Shown here: one piece after another, positions 25,987-38,925 of the stretch
Layout: each line of letters opens with the position of its first letter
Numbering within the stretch: the first letter of the stretch is position 1
Assembly: GCA_963930655.1 (NCBI GenBank)
Contig: OZ005605.1
Coordinates: forward strand, 14,391,501 to 14,455,500
Direction of reading: 5' to 3'
Length of the DNA stretch: 64,000 nt
Origin: Myrica gale
Taxonomy: Eukaryota > Streptophyta > Magnoliopsida > Fagales > Myricaceae
Made by a program: the position numbers and the translations under genes
Notes under the pieces: generated by a model
Seen by the model: only the letters and a program-made list of their open reading frames with translations
What the model was told of the DNA's origin: nothing
Database searches by the model: none

Positions 25987-28650
25987 GATTGCATCTGATA
26001 TGGATAAGCACTTGTGATACTCAAGAACAATTCAAAAATCTCAATAAACATGATCTTCTTGAGTTTTGATGATTGTATCATTGGATATGGATAAGTAAAT
26101 AAACATAATCTTCACAAAATTATGATGAGACTGTATCTCTTAAATAACTTTAAAAGTGACACTCGAGATCTAGTATGTAGATGTATAATAGAGAAAAATA
26201 CCATTTATGTAAGGAGGTCGTACATTATTTATTTTAGCCTCCATTTGAGAGAAAAAAAAAATGCCTCAAATATTCCAGATCTAAATTATTAGCTTTTTCT
26301 CTCATCTAATCACTTTGAAATCAACTTTCTATTGTAAAGCCTTCAGAGTGTTTAAAGAGTTTGGTTGTTGGAATTTTAGTGTTGAAGAACAAGATCATTC
26401 ATGAAGAATCCATATGAAGAATCTCAAGGGTCTGCGATGGTTGCCCCACAGAGCAGATTCGAGTAGGGTATTCATATTATTTCATCAGGTTGTTAACAGC
26501 AAATGAGTTTGGAGTGTCTAATTCACCGTTTGTAAAGTTTGTCTTCTTTGTATATTTTAGGTGGCATTGATAGCTTATAATGGTTTTTCTTTTGAATGGT
26601 GCTTCAAAAGTTATCCACTTATAATTGAGTTGCATTCTCTTGATAACAATTGATTAGTAAAGAATAACAGTTCAATGATTCGAAAATTTCAATTTTCGTC
26701 CACTTCCGTAATCATCTGGCCACATTGAATGAAGGAAGAGGTAATTAAGAAACAAAGTTGGAGCCCCACCAATCATATTGCAGAGCAATAAGCTAATGCT
26801 TCTATTTTTCTGTGAAAGAAGATGTTCATCCTGGGATTAGAGTACTCCATATAACACCAAAACTAGTTACATTAATTGGCAATCGATACAGACACCAAAA
26901 CAACGCCCTTCCTGAACAAACATAGCCTAACAATTAAGAATTACAAAATTGAGCTAGCAAGTTGGTAAGTGGAGGATGCTGTACGAAAAAAAAAATCTAA
27001 AATCACTTTCTTGTAAAGAGAATAAAGGAAAAAAAAGAGAGAGAAGAGAATGTACGTTCTATACTCTCCATCCTAATCCTCATGCATGTTCTCTCCTTAA
27101 TCCAAACATCCTTCTATATAGACGAGAACTTGGACAAGGTTACAAACTCATTCCTGTAATGAGTTTTTTGAGATATGTTTTTAAGTATTCATGAAAGTGG
27201 TGGGTTCATAAAAATTGATGCTTGGAAAGAGAAATTTTTAAAAATTTATTTTGTTGGAAAATATGAGCGTAAAAAAATAGATTTGGATAAAAAAAATTTG
27301 TGAGATGAATTTTTATAAAAGTTCTTTTAGTTTTTGTGTTGTTTTTGAAAAAAAAAATTGATTTAGATAGAAAATTTCATTGAAAATTATCATGTTTTGT
27401 GTGTGAAAAAAATAATGTTTAGACTGGAAAATAAATTTAAAGTACACTTTAAAAAAATGATTAACCACACATGGCCGTTTATGAGATTATATGCTCGTGA
27501 GTCGACATTTGGGTTGCCGACGTCTGGAGCTTGAAGTGAGGCCATGCAATATTTCTTTTTAAGTCAAAACATCAAGCTTTTATTAAGATCAAGTACTTGC
27601 TTTAAGGGGCGTGTCAGACCTTCCAGAGAGGTGACGAACCAACGAGCAAAGGGGGTCAAATAGCCTTACAAACCCAAGTCCAAAAAGGCGGGTAGAGACC
27701 CATAAAGGGTGGAGAGCACACGAAGGGCAGCAAGCTGAGACGACCAAAGGAAAAGGAAAGTCGATGGCGGAAGATGGTGGCAGAACCAGCAACGGGAGGA
27801 GAAAACCCGACCAAATTTGAAAATGGGGAGGCTCGCGAGATCCACTCATGTGGGCCCACACACGCCACTCAGCCGATCATCAGAGATGACCACGAGGAGT
27901 GCTTGGACATCCAGATGTCATCCACCTAGCATGTGCATACCGGAGAGGACAACTTGCAGCTAAGAAATGAAGAAAAAGGGACGTGCGCATGAGAGCACAC
28001 ATGTCGTCCCGTTGCTGGTTGGCCGGTGCAGAAATCTTCTTCAGTTGATGTAGATGTGGTCCTCGTCAATTGTGATCTTCAAAAATCTATAGAAAAGTGT
28101 AAATCTAGCCACCAGAACCGTCGGAATAAGGTCCCTAAAAATTGCTAGAAATATAGGTTTATTAAGAGATTCGGTCATAAATGGCAGGAATGGAGGAGGA
28201 TAGGGGACGGAAGGAGCTGCCCATGCAATTTGCTAATAATTGAAACACTTGCTTTCTGTTGCCAACATCCAAAAAGATGGTCATAAAGGAGTGATAAAGT
28301 AGAAAAACAAGGTAACAAAGTAGCTCTCTTTTGAAAATCCCCGTTTATACGTGTGAAGCAGAGTCGGGCAGTCGTGAACTGAAGTACCACCTTAATGAAC
28401 TGACGTATATATAGTTGGATTAATATCATTTACAATTCGTTATTGAAACATTACAACCTTTCAATGCACATTTAAATGTTGCAAAATTGAAATTAACCAA
28501 GTTCAATAGCAACAAAATTAAAGAGTAAGGACAAGAAGTGATCCTGAATTGTATGGAGAAATTTAAGAGAGACAAAACATGTGAACCAATGTCCCTATTT
28601 AATGCTATTTGTATTAACGTTTGGATAAAATAAGTAAGTCAATGTTGCAG
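25987..28650. other. Intergenic DNA with degenerate minisatellite and a GC-richer patch, no gene seen
   Basis: From 25982 to about 26140 there are diverged repeats of GATGAGATTGCATC...GGATAAG-type text; a further copy lies left of the retrotransposon at 19070-19110, so that element landed in this repeat. At 27540-28150 the DNA is richer in G and C and its left edge reads, on the minus strand, like a LINE-type 3' end (CTTAATAAAAGC), but no domain is readable. The rest is AT-rich without signal. Confidence 0.45.
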
Positions 28651-28652
28651 TG

Positions 28653-28832
28653 GTGCTTGAGTGTCAAAATTTTGAGGTAGTTAAAATTTTAGAATATAGA
28701 TGTTGGTGAAAAAGTGAAAATAGTTTATTAGAATTGATGAAAAAATAAATAAAAAAATTTAATAAATATTATATAAAAAAAATGACTGAAATAATTTTTT
28801 TTTAATTAGACCAAAATTTTGACACATTTATA
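28653..28832. repeat. MITE, family B
   Basis: Left end GTGCTTGAGTGTCAAAATTTTG; right end CCAAAATTTTGACACA, an eroded inverse. The interior has TGTTGGTGAAAAAGTG and the A/T-rich core shared with 18794-18987. Confidence 0.65.
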
Positions 28833-30440
28833 AATTGAATAAGTAATTAATGTAGAAGTTACTGGCCCTCCCGGATAGTTTTCAGCTGTTTGTAATAGTC
28901 GCCATTTCTTTGATTCTTTACCTTTCAATTTTGTTTTGATTTCTTCAACCTGTCACATGGCAGGCAAGGGTCCACAATATACTGCCCAACAGTCAATGAT
29001 TTGGGCTTTGGACAACCTCAAAATTTTCCCGGTTTTGAATTGTTTCCGTCCCGACAAATAGACTCGAGCTGGAAGCACGACTAACATTGTGTTTTGCGAA
29101 ACACAGTAGTTGTTCTGTTTTCTGAGCTTACGTAAGACTCTTTAAAAAAGTGGAAAAGGGTACAGAAAGACGTCGATCGAGCTGGAATCCACTCATGACT
29201 TCCTAGAACTTCCTCCCCTCCTCTCAATAATCGAAGGAAGAAGAAAATTATAGGGCTCAAACTTTTTCAGCCCTCCTCCGATAAACATTATAACCGTAGT
29301 TTAGCCGACTTCAAGACGTGCTTTGTTTTGACAAATGTGTTCAGAGGTGATCCTTAACTGCGGATCGCTGTCTAAGCATTGAGTTCATCTACTGGAGACT
29401 TCCACTTGTACAGTACTATGTGATTTACAAGCGGCAATTTTTGGAAGACAGCTCGATCGATCGTCCAGCCCTGTAAGTAATTACTTACAATCAATTAAAG
29501 AAGAAGATCGACTTATGCCTACTTTGATCACTTGTTTATTTGTTTTCCCCACTCTTTCGTACACCCCGGGATGAACTGATGGTTTTATATACGAGGAAAT
29601 TAAACAAGCATCAATGGAAGCCATTGTTGTATTTTTCTTTAGCTTCATCGTCAATGAAATGCATGCTGTTGTACTGTACTGTGACCTGTCTCTCCTTGTG
29701 CTGTAATACCACGTCCTTCATTATAACGTATACTAGACTATAAGGCATGGAAAGTATCAGTATTAATCTTTCAAGCACAGAGCCTCCGGGAAAAGATTCT
29801 GTGCAAAGGAGATCTGTTCAAAGATAATCAAAGGTGAGGTCCAGATTCAATTTTTCAGATAAGGACAAGATTTTAGACACCTCATTTAAGAAGACAAAAA
29901 TAGCTCATTATTTTTTGAGCCAAGCCGAACCGCTATCTCAGATTCTCAACCAAGCCCTTCCCCATCACTTGGTTCCTTACATCTTTCTCTTTTTCCCAAC
30001 ACGCTCTCCTTTCTTTTCTCCCAAAAGTCTTCTTCACCTCTTTTTCTCCTCCCAGCTACTGCCTGGGCAAGGACTGCAATCTCCTTTCTGCTTTTTGTAT
30101 AAGCTAAAACTTTTTGCTTTTTGTGAAAACTAAACAAAGTCACAATCTAAAATCTGTATAAGCTGTTTGCAAGTTGACTTTATCAGCCATAAATTGTGAT
30201 ATTTCCTTTGGGGAGAAAATTTCTATGTAACTTGAGAAATGATGCGATCAAATTTAAATTTCTCTAACCATTTTACATAAAATCTGTGGGTGTAGATATT
30301 ATGACTAATTTTATATTCCCATTTCAAAATTCAAAGAATTTTATATTTACATGAAAATAAGGAGATTATTTAGAATTGCCTGTGATAGTAATTAACTTTG
30401 TGTCTTGTGGCATACAACTGCATGGATTGCAGAAGTGGTT
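28833..30440. other. Intergenic DNA, no gene assigned
   Basis: Mixed composition. A possible exon edge (CCCT followed by GTAAGTAA near 29470) and a short ATG frame at 29748 (26 codons) do not lead to any recognisable protein. I cannot call a gene. Confidence 0.4.
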
Positions 30441-30454
30441 ATTGGAAAAGATCA

Positions 30455-30612
30455 AGGTGATGTTCGTTTTGAAGGTTTTTGTAGGATTTGGAGAGTTTTG
30501 TGAATTTTTATGTGTTGTTAAAGTTGTATTGGTGTTTGTGTAGAGATTGATGATGTGTAAAAAAGTGATGATGATGTTTAAAGTTATTTTTTTATTTAAC
30601 GTGATTTTTTAA
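30455..30612. repeat. MITE-like AT-rich element, truncated
   Basis: Starts GTGATGTTCGTTTTGAAGG, as does the copy at 32424 (GTGATGTTCGTTTTGAG), with shared TTGTGAATTTTTATG and TATTGGTGTTTGTGTA. The right end is not clear. Confidence 0.5.
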
Positions 30613-30716
30613 AGGTTAAAAAGGAAAAAAAAAAGCAAAAAAGTAGTATGCATAGTCGAAGACAAGCTGCTGCGCATGGGATAAGTTTAAAAAAAAAAAA
30701 ACAGAAAAGGTGTCAG

Positions 30717-30990
30717 TTAGTGGGCCAGCCTCTGCCGGTATGGATGCAAAAAATGGCGAACAAAATGCTTTGTTAAACGCGAATCCTGCAAAACTTTCGA
30801 AAACGAACATCGCCCAGGTGTGGAATCGAACATTTGCCGCCAATGATGAAATCGATAAGGAAATTGACTAGTGAAATGATTGTCAAAATTAAGGAACCAA
30901 GAATGAGTAAAACACTCATTTGGTAAAATAAGACTTTTGATCATGCTTCGATGCTGTCATGGTAGCTAATTAGTAAAATTTGAGGGCAAC
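30717..30990 (-). pseudogene. Retroelement-like polyprotein fragment, inverted partner of 31030-31405
   Basis: On the minus strand the text THSWFLNFDNHFTSQFP follows SKVLFY. About 100 bp (30847-30946) is the inverse of 31308-31410. Both copies have TGA directly before SKVLFY where the flanking pattern would favour a tryptophan codon. The aromatic-rich pattern reminds me of a region found in plant retroelement polyproteins, but I cannot name the family. It is broken on both sides. Confidence 0.45.
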
Positions 30991-31029
30991 CATAATGATA
31001 AGGAATTCTTCGAAAATTTAAAAGTCATA

Positions 31030-31405
31030 GATTTAGTTCAAGCTTACTTGCCACCAAAATGACATTCTATTCCAAATCATCCCTCCAAATCAATTAGCTT
31101 CTACAAAGCTATCCTCTTTTGTACTCATTCCGTCAAGAATGATCCTATATTTGATACGTTCGATCTTTTTCAGGAAAAAATCATCTTCCACAAATTATTC
31201 ATAGTCAAGATCTTATCATGTAAAGAATGGGGATCCCACGTCCCTTCTGCACTTCAAGATCTACCTGGTCATTCTATTCCTTTTAGCTATTATGACTACA
31301 TACAAGCATGATCAAAAGTATTATTTTACTAAAAATGATTCTTTCACTCATTTTTGGTTTCATAATTTTGATAGTAATTTTACTAGTCAATTGCATTCCT
31401 ATTAA
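31030..31405 (+). pseudogene. Retroelement-like polyprotein fragment, plus-strand partner
   Basis: Plus-strand frame reads FYKAILFCTHSV, then KILSCKEWGSHVPSALQDL, SIPFSYYDYIQA, a TGA stop, SKVLFY, and THFWFHNFDSNF in a shifted frame. It is homologous to the minus-strand piece at 30717-30990. It joins directly to a gag fragment of another element at about 31405, which shows a rearrangement breakpoint there. Family not identified. Confidence 0.45.
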
Positions 31406-31936
31406 AATCAAATCCTTAAATCTTTCCCAACTCTCATAAAAATTTTCATGCTCTTCCTGATAAAAATATGCAATTTCTCTCCTCGAGGCATTGCTTTTGG
31501 ACATTGGAAAAAATTTAGAAAGAAATTTAGTGACCAAAAGTTCCCATGAGGTGATAGATCTAGGGGACAAAGAATTAAGCCACGCTTTCGCTTTATCTTT
31601 CAAGGAAAAAGGAAACAAACGAAGGCGAACAGAGTCATTTGTAAAGTTTTGAAATTTACAAGTAGCACAAATTTCGAGAAAATCCTTTACATGCATGTAA
31701 GGATATTCTCTGTCCAATCCATGAAAAGTGGGCAAGAGTTGAATTATTTGTGGCTTCAGCTCAAAGTGTGATACAGTAGTTGCAGGCAACACTATACAAG
31801 GAGTGTTGGTGGTAATGGATGAAAAAAATTCCCTAGGAGTTTTAGTATCCTCACCTTGTTCTTCCATTACGAATGGCAAATCACAGCTAACAATACGATG
31901 TGTTTGATCACGTTTCCACGTTTTCATACACCACAC
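31405..31936 (-). pseudogene. Ty3/gypsy gag fragment (Athila/Tat-like)
   Basis: An open frame from 31936 contains the gag core: LLPTFHGLDREYPYMHVKDF, DSVRLRLFPFSLKDKAKAWL, SITSWELLVTKFLSKFFP and NFYESWERFKDL. This domain forms the retrotransposon particle. Likely start is the internal Met of MEEQGEDTK. Family text ends near 31405, after which the frame runs by chance through an unrelated fragment until 31283, so gag is truncated. Confidence 0.8.
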
Positions 31937-32022
31937 AACACCATATTTTTTTTTAAATCCTAACTACAACTAGTAGAAAGAAAAAGTCAATTAAGATCTA
32001 ATTTATTTTCCTGACCAAGTCT

Positions 32023-32041
32023 TCGACAACGACGCCAAAAA
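32023..32041 (-). other. Primer-binding site of the truncated gypsy element
   Basis: On the minus strand the LTR end ...GCACAACA is followed by AGTTTTTGGCGTCGTTGTCG, a decayed form of the TGGCGCCGTTGCCGG site common to Athila/Tat gypsy elements. Confidence 0.7.
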
Positions 32042-32043
32042 CT

Positions 32044-33600
32044 TGTTGTGCAATTTTAACGTACTCGCAAGCGCACGAACCGTACCGAAGTATAATTAGG
32101 CAAGCGCAAGGTCGAACCCACAGGGACTTGTAAAAACTCAAGAAAATTAACTAAACCTCAACTAAATGAATCCTAATCTAGTTCAGAAAAATGGTTTTTG
32201 TTTTTGAAATTAAATAGCACTAAAACCGAAACTAATCCAAACAAAGAAAACAATTAATCTAATACTCGAAATAAGAAAACAATTAATTAAGCAAGGTAAT
32301 AAAAAAAATCGGTAAATTATCAAGAGAAAGGAGTTGAGGTTTTCAAAATCCACCTTGCTAATTCATAACAACAATTATTCATGATCATTAGATATTTCCC
32401 AAACTACTGCATGATAATCTAGGGTGATGTTCGTTTTGAGAAAAAATGTAGGATTTTAGAGAAGTTGTGAATTTTTATGTTGAATAGTATTTTATTGGTG
32501 TTTGTGTAAAGTGGAGAGAGAAATGATTTGATGTAATTGTTTAATAAAAAAATATTGGAGTTATGTGAAAAAGTATAGAGAGAGAAAATTTATGTTGAAT
32601 AAAAAATTAAAAAGTTGTTGGAGATTGTGTAAAATGTATTGGTTTTTGTGTTTGAATTCTGAATATGTTCGGTGGTAGAATTGTGAATATACTTAGAATC
32701 CTGAAAAAATGATGAAAACGAATAGAATTCAATCTCGTTACCATGAAAAATATTATCATCAAATATAAAAAAAAAAATCTAAAACATGTTCTTCTTAGCT
32801 TAAAAATATAGAATTAAATCATCTCATGTATAAGTTGAAAACAAATCACAAAAGATATTCAATTCTAAAAGCAAACAATTATAATCCAAACAAATAATTG
32901 AATCAGACTAATCTAAATCATGAGAAAAACACGATTGAACTCATATTCAGAAAATCATCTTAATCAATTCCTGTGAAGCAAAAACAATTTAATCATTAAA
33001 GAACATATCCATGGGAAAAATTCAAATCTCATGAATAATCATTGATAATCCTCAACAAGGTTTTATCCTCAACCTTAATTAAAAACGTAGCTACTAATTA
33101 TCATGAAAACAAAATCCATAATATCAATACTAAACATTAAAAAGATAAATAAAACAAACTGAATTTTAAAAGGGTAGTCATTGTGCTCTCATGAGAAGAA
33201 AAGTCAAGCAATCCATAAAAGTCCCTTGCAGCACTGTACAACTTTTCTCCTTTTCTTTCTATTTGGCCGCAAGTCCCCCTCTCTCAATATTGCGGTAGGT
33301 CTTTTTCTTTTTAGTTTTGCAGCAACTTTCTCTTTTTCTTATTTTCCATCACTGCCCTTTTAGTTAGGTTTTCTTTTCTTTCCTCCAGTCCCACGTGCTG
33401 AGATTTCTCCTCTTTATTTTATTTTTTTATTTTTTCATTCTTCTTGTCCTCACATGCAAACTATTTCCCTTCTTTTGGTTTTGTATTTTTTTTCTTTTCT
33501 TTCATTCCTCCGCTTTGGGTTCTTCATTTGGACATCTTTTGTTCCAATTTTGTCATTTGATTTCTTTGTTTGTTCAAGCCCAAATTTAACTCCTGCAACA
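32044..33600 (-). repeat. 5' LTR of the truncated gypsy element
   Basis: Minus-strand LTR beginning TGTTGCAGGAGTTAAATT (from 33600) and ending GCACAACA at 32044, directly before the primer-binding site and gag. It contains a MITE at about 32424-32715. Without a second copy the outer edge at 33600 is an inference from the TGTTGC start. Confidence 0.65.
32424..32715. repeat. MITE-like element inside the gypsy LTR
   Basis: Begins GATGTTCGTTTTGAG and ends GATGAAAACGAATAG, giving short inverted ends (TTCGTTTT/AAAACGAA). The interior carries GTGTAAAGTGGAGAGAGAAA and TGAAAAAGTATAGAGAGAG, typical of the MITEs in this window. Confidence 0.55.
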
Positions 33601-35507
33601 TAAATGTTCTTGCATTAATATGTCAAATATGTCGACATCATGCCTCCACCTATGTGTCACGGGCAAATACTAGCGATGTCCCAAAAAACAATGTTTGCCC
33701 CCATATTTCAACCAAAACGACTTTGTATTCGCATTGCAATTAGGGGCACGCTAAATGTCCTTTCATACTCCAAACTAAGAGATTTTCAAAAGCTGAGAAA
33801 TTGTTTATTGTCCAAAGCAAAACAGTATGTAACTTGAATGAACATGACACAACGCGTCATGTCTGCACTCCAATTTCCCACAAGTCCTTCAACTCATCTA
33901 TCCAAGGCTGTAAGTAGACGTTGATATCATTCTCAAGACTTCTTGGACCCGGAGTAAGAATTGAGAGTATGAAAATTAAATCCTTCATACACTTTCATCC
34001 ATATACTTTGCACTTTTGAGTCCATCCATGACTATCTGCATAACTATAGGCAGCACAAAATTAAACCGACCACTGTGACCGATGCTTTATAAATGTCGAC
34101 AACATTTCTCCTAAGTCCATAGATACACGCCTACAACATTCAGCATAAATATCCATCATTGAGGGCAAGTGTGTAAGCTCAATGCTGAATGTGTATCTGG
34201 AGGACGAAAAGAGATTTGCATTGAAATTTCTAAACACATCCACAATAGCATATACAATTACGCACATTACGGATATTGTAAATTCAAATTGTCCATAATG
34301 TGTAACGAACTCTGTGTAATTCTTAAACGAAGCAAAGACCACTAAATGAATGCATGAAACATAACAGATAAAAACCGTTTGGACGGAGTCAGAACAATCC
34401 GAACCATATACATGAGAGTTCAGACGGCTTTAGCAAAAGCATCCAAACCAAACAAGAGCTTTCGAACGAACCATAATCTGTCACTAAGATTGTCGATCGC
34501 CACTATTCTTCAACAAACAAATGCCAAAATCACCACAAATTCATGATAAAATCAACTCAAATCACAAACACTTGAAAATCCTAAAATCCTTGATTTTCAT
34601 CCTAAAGTTTTGTAAAATTTTAAACCCACCAACCTCAAATGCAATCCGATGTGAAATTTTCCTTGAGTTACTCATTCCACCAACTTTTCAGTGAGATTGA
34701 ATGCCCAAAATCAGTTCCTCTCTTCTACTCTTCCTCAAATCTCAACATTGATAAATTTCTTTCAGTTATGTGTGTTGTCTGTGATTTCACATATTTCATC
34801 CGCACAAAACCTGTTCGGACACCCTTAAGCCCGTATCGACGCCAAAGTGTTAAGTTTTCGTGGGAATTCGTTGCTGCCTAAAATTTCACTCTATCATCAA
34901 GGACACTTTTCCGTCTGAACGGTTTCTTACAGTTAACAACATTTTTTATAAATCCCCAAACGACAGTGTTTCTACCTATACATGCAAGCAAATTATCATA
35001 AACAAATCTGTCCGGATGACTTGAAATACTGTCCTGACGGTTTTCCTATACAATACGACACCGTTCGACATCACAATAAACTGTCCGGACGCTTGTATAA
35101 TCGTCCGCACGAATTTTAAAGATCTAATTTTTTATAGCTCATACCATTCAATTTATTATCAAGTTTTAGATAACCAAAGAGTGTTAAGAACAAATATAAA
35201 CCTAAGTATGTCCGTGACAAGTATATTATTCACAAATATAAACTCAGGAGTGTTAATAACATAAATAACCTTAAGTGTGTTAGATAGTAGTTTTGAAGTT
35301 TGAAAGAGTGTAACGAAATGAGAAATACAACATAAAATTAAAATGTTGTATTAAGGATGAATAAATAGAAATAACAAATATATCAAATATCCTCAAAACA
35401 TAATATAAACAAAATAACATAAAATAAAATCCATAAACATGTCCTCAAAATATAATATAAAAACAAATAATATAAAGTACTACTGCTCCTAGTCCGCTAG
35501 ATGTAGC

Positions 35508-36629
35508 ACCTAACGTACACAACTCATGTGCTCCTTTGTCACACTGACACACAGAGTCAGGGCATATAATTGTGCACCAGATGCCACGTCCTTCGTATCT
35601 GACTGAACTGCAGCCACCTCCTTCCATTCATAGTCCAACTGGCCGACCTTACTCTCCAGAGATGTAAGCTGAGAACTGATATCACTTTGCATTTGATGGT
35701 AGGGCTGCATGATCGATCGCACAATCTCACTCAACTGGCCATCAGATCTGGCACCCAACTCGGTCGCTCTGCTCCGAGTCCCTTGAGGCTACTCTTGTCG
35801 TGTAACTAGAGTCGTTCACGCAGTACTCAACAATCGGTGTGTTTGGGCTATGGAATGTGAGATAGTAACCTTGTTGATCGGCCCGAGTGGATACCCCTTT
35901 GTCTCGTGCTGGCCCTCAAGTACCAACATAGCGTGCAGAAACTGAGTCGGTATAATATCGTACTAGAGGGAAGAAACCACCTCTTGATTCAGAGCCTCTG
36001 CACGGACAGATTGGTAGATGTATGATGCCAGATTAACCGGCTCCCCCTGTGAAACAAGGTACATGAACTCTGCCCAGTGAAAAGAACACTCAATTGTGTG
36101 CTTCTTCGGGTCAATGCAATAGCATAGAATCAGGTGCATAATCTGCCAAAAAGGAAGCAACTGCCCGTGTTGTATGTTGATTCCCAATAGAATAAACGTA
36201 TCTCGACCCAGCATCTTTTGAAAAACCTCTGCTTTAGTAGGCCAACCCTTCTTGTTCAACAACAAGTTAGGGGAACACTATCATAGGCCTCTCATAGCCC
36301 CATGAACCTCGCTAACTCGTCTGGTGAGAATGTGACCTGAATGTTACGGAAGGTGACCTCAAAACTAGGCTCATCAACATTCGGCACCCAAAGTATAGCA
36401 GCATAGAATTCCCGCACCAGATTCATGGACATATAACCTGTCCACTAGAGGAATTGTACCCTACTCGCCTGCTCCACCACCTCTGGAAGTGTCTAATTCT
36501 CATATCTCATATCGTTGGCATTAGCCAACGCAATCTGTCGCTCAATAACGATAGAGCTTGAGTGGGAGCATGCTTGGGATCAGCCTGGCTGCTGGAAGCC
36601 TCGGCATCATAATGCGGACGCTTGCTCAT
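35508..36629 (-). pseudogene. Putative plant transposon protein (PF20167-type domain), broken
   Basis: From ATG at 36629 the minus strand opens MSKRPHYDAEASSSQ, and in shifting frames gives MNLVREFYAAILWVP, VTFSPDELARFMGL, LLNKKGWPTKAEVF, LLPFWQIMHLILCYCIDP and EFMYLVSQGEPVNLASYIYQ. The order (REFYA, then FSPDEL..FMGL, then W..I......, then LVSQGEPVNLASYI) matches the uncharacterised 'putative plant transposon protein' domain. Several frameshifts and stops make it non-functional. A final open piece (35758-35510) looks helical and could be the C-terminal coiled coil. Domain function is unknown. Confidence 0.6.
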
Positions 36630-38496
36630 TTTTATAGAATCTGCACGAAAGCGTTCGCACAGTTATAAAATGTATTTGAACTAAAGAAACAATTGTTCGC
36701 ACGGTTAGTGATCGTTCCAACCACCGTGAGAACTAATAGCATTATATAAAATGTTGTAAAAACGAAGACGTTTCCACCACAAACGTTCGCACAGTGAACG
36801 AACAATAAATATGAAAATTAAATATAAAAGAAGACTGCTAGGATAGCCGTCCGGACGGATTCTAATGAACAACATAAATTTCTACCATTTTGAAAACGAT
36901 GACGTTTTCACCAAAAACATCCGAACCGCATGAGATTGCCATCCGAACGCAAAAGACAGAATTTAACTATTTAAAATTAAATATAAACCCATCCGGATTG
37001 CTTCAATATAGTGTTCGGACACATACAAAATGACAATGTATCCATTTTGGGATACTACCGGGCATCCAAATGACTAAAACCAGCGTTCGGCTGCATCGGG
37101 AAAGACGACAAGTTAACTCAGCTATAGCAGCCTCCCTCTAACTCCCACACACTCACAAATACACAACCAAGTGTAATAAAAATACACTCAAAAAAATTCT
37201 AACATTTAGCACAATCAAAGTCTACAAAAAAATAATAAAAAACACAATGTAGAATACAAAAAATAGGATTGAAATTCTATACATAAACTAAAAAAATGAA
37301 ATTTTACCGTTAAAATCATGTTAAAATGAATAAAACATACTTAAATGTGATTGGAGATTTTTATGAGAAAACAACAGGGTAAACGTAAAATATCAAACTG
37401 TTCGAATATTTGACAATTCGTAGACACCATCCAGACAGTGTCACTTTGTTCAGATGCTTTTCAGCACACATGGCCCAATGAAAGTCCAGCTCATTAAATG
37501 CCAAAATTGAAATTGTTTAAACGGTTCGAGAAATTAAAAGCGTCCAGAAGATGGATGCTCATACAGACGTAATTATCCTGACTTCGTGCAACTTGGAAGC
37601 ACACATTTGACTGAATAAACATCACGACGTGTCCATAAGGTGTTCAAGAGGTGCAGGCGTATACACTTGTTTTCAACTGTCATCTTAGGTAAACATGTGT
37701 AAGCCATGCGACTGTTAAACAAACATCCAGACCGTACTGCCATCCATTCCAATTGTGTCATTTCATCTTAACCATCCGAACTCGATGCTAAATCATAAGG
37801 ACACCTAAAGTTTTTTTCAACCTTTGTCCTCATTAAACACGGGTAAGTCATGCTACTGCGACAAGGGCGTCCGGATGGTGTTTTCGTGCATTCCAACGTA
37901 ATCGATTAATGTGAGGCGTCCAAACGAAACATTATGTAGTGCGGACACTTAGTAGATTTATTTGACATTGCTTTAATTCATTAATTGATTATGGATCCCA
38001 TTTAATTCACTCAATTTAATTTATTTAAAACATTTAACTAACTAAATGTAATTCGCCACAAGATTTAAACTTAATTTTTTTTATTTTGACTACATAAAAA
38101 AATATTGTTAAGCATACTTTTATATTAAACATCCATTATAACTAATTATATTAATCATTCCATTAACTTAGCACTCATACTAATCATTTATTTAATTGTA
38201 TTAATCGTCAGTTTAAATTGTAATAAATTTAAATTAATGAAAAGACATAATTAATATAAAATATCAAACATAATCGAAATACCGAACGGAAAATACAATC
38301 ACAAAGCCTAGTGCAAGCCTGAGACTAATAAATCATAAGTAAATAATAGTGATAAAACATAAACAGGAGACTAGTCTAAATCACAAGTCGGAAACTAACT
38401 ATGCATAAGTCATAGACTAGTCTGAATCACAAAGATGAGCTGGTTGGTCCAGATCTTGTCGAGGGCTCACGAACACGCTCCAACTGCTCTTCCATT

Positions 38497-38790
38497 TTAT
38501 CCACTCATTTGATGAGTGTCCAGAGATCTATCGGAACAGTATGGAGAGACTGGACAACTAGGAAACTTTTTTCTCATAGAAATCAGTTTTTTCTGCATAG
38601 CATTCAGCTCTTCCCTCAGAGCCCTCTCCGTTGAGCAAAATTGTTCTCCAAACTGATCAAGTGAGTATGAAGCTCCATGCACAACGAATGCGTCGACTTC
38701 AGTATCGCCCAAATACTCCCCTTCAACTCCACTACTAAAGCATCAGCATAAGATGATCGCTCAATCTATGCCCCGACATCGGTAATACTT
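38497..38790 (-). pseudogene. Short broken frame next to the CACTA-like region, unidentified
   Basis: ATG at about 38804 gives MDYFVRSITDVGA, a stop, then ERSSYADALVVELKG; in another frame VHGASYSLDQFGEQF, ALREELNAMQKKLISMRKK follows. The heptad-like pattern suggests a coiled coil. I do not recognise a family; it may be the tail of the element-encoded protein at 35508-36629. Confidence 0.35.
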
Positions 38791-38925
38791 CTCACGAAGT
38801 AATCCATGGTCAACCTATCAAAAATCGTTCGAACGTAAACATAATTTGTTCGCACTTAATTCCGAACACTATTAAAAGTGTCCAGAGGTTTATATTCAAG
38901 ACTTCAAACGGTACTTCGATGAACA

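Noticed and set aside
27589..27868. Minus-strand open frames in the GC-richer patch
   Set aside because: Two overlapping frames of similar length, no recognisable domain, and the context looks like a decayed retroelement.
30740..30871. Short plus-strand frame that looks protein-like (MDAKNGEQNALL)
   Set aside because: The opposite strand carries a retroelement fragment with a homologous partner at 31030-31405, so the plus frame is a shadow.
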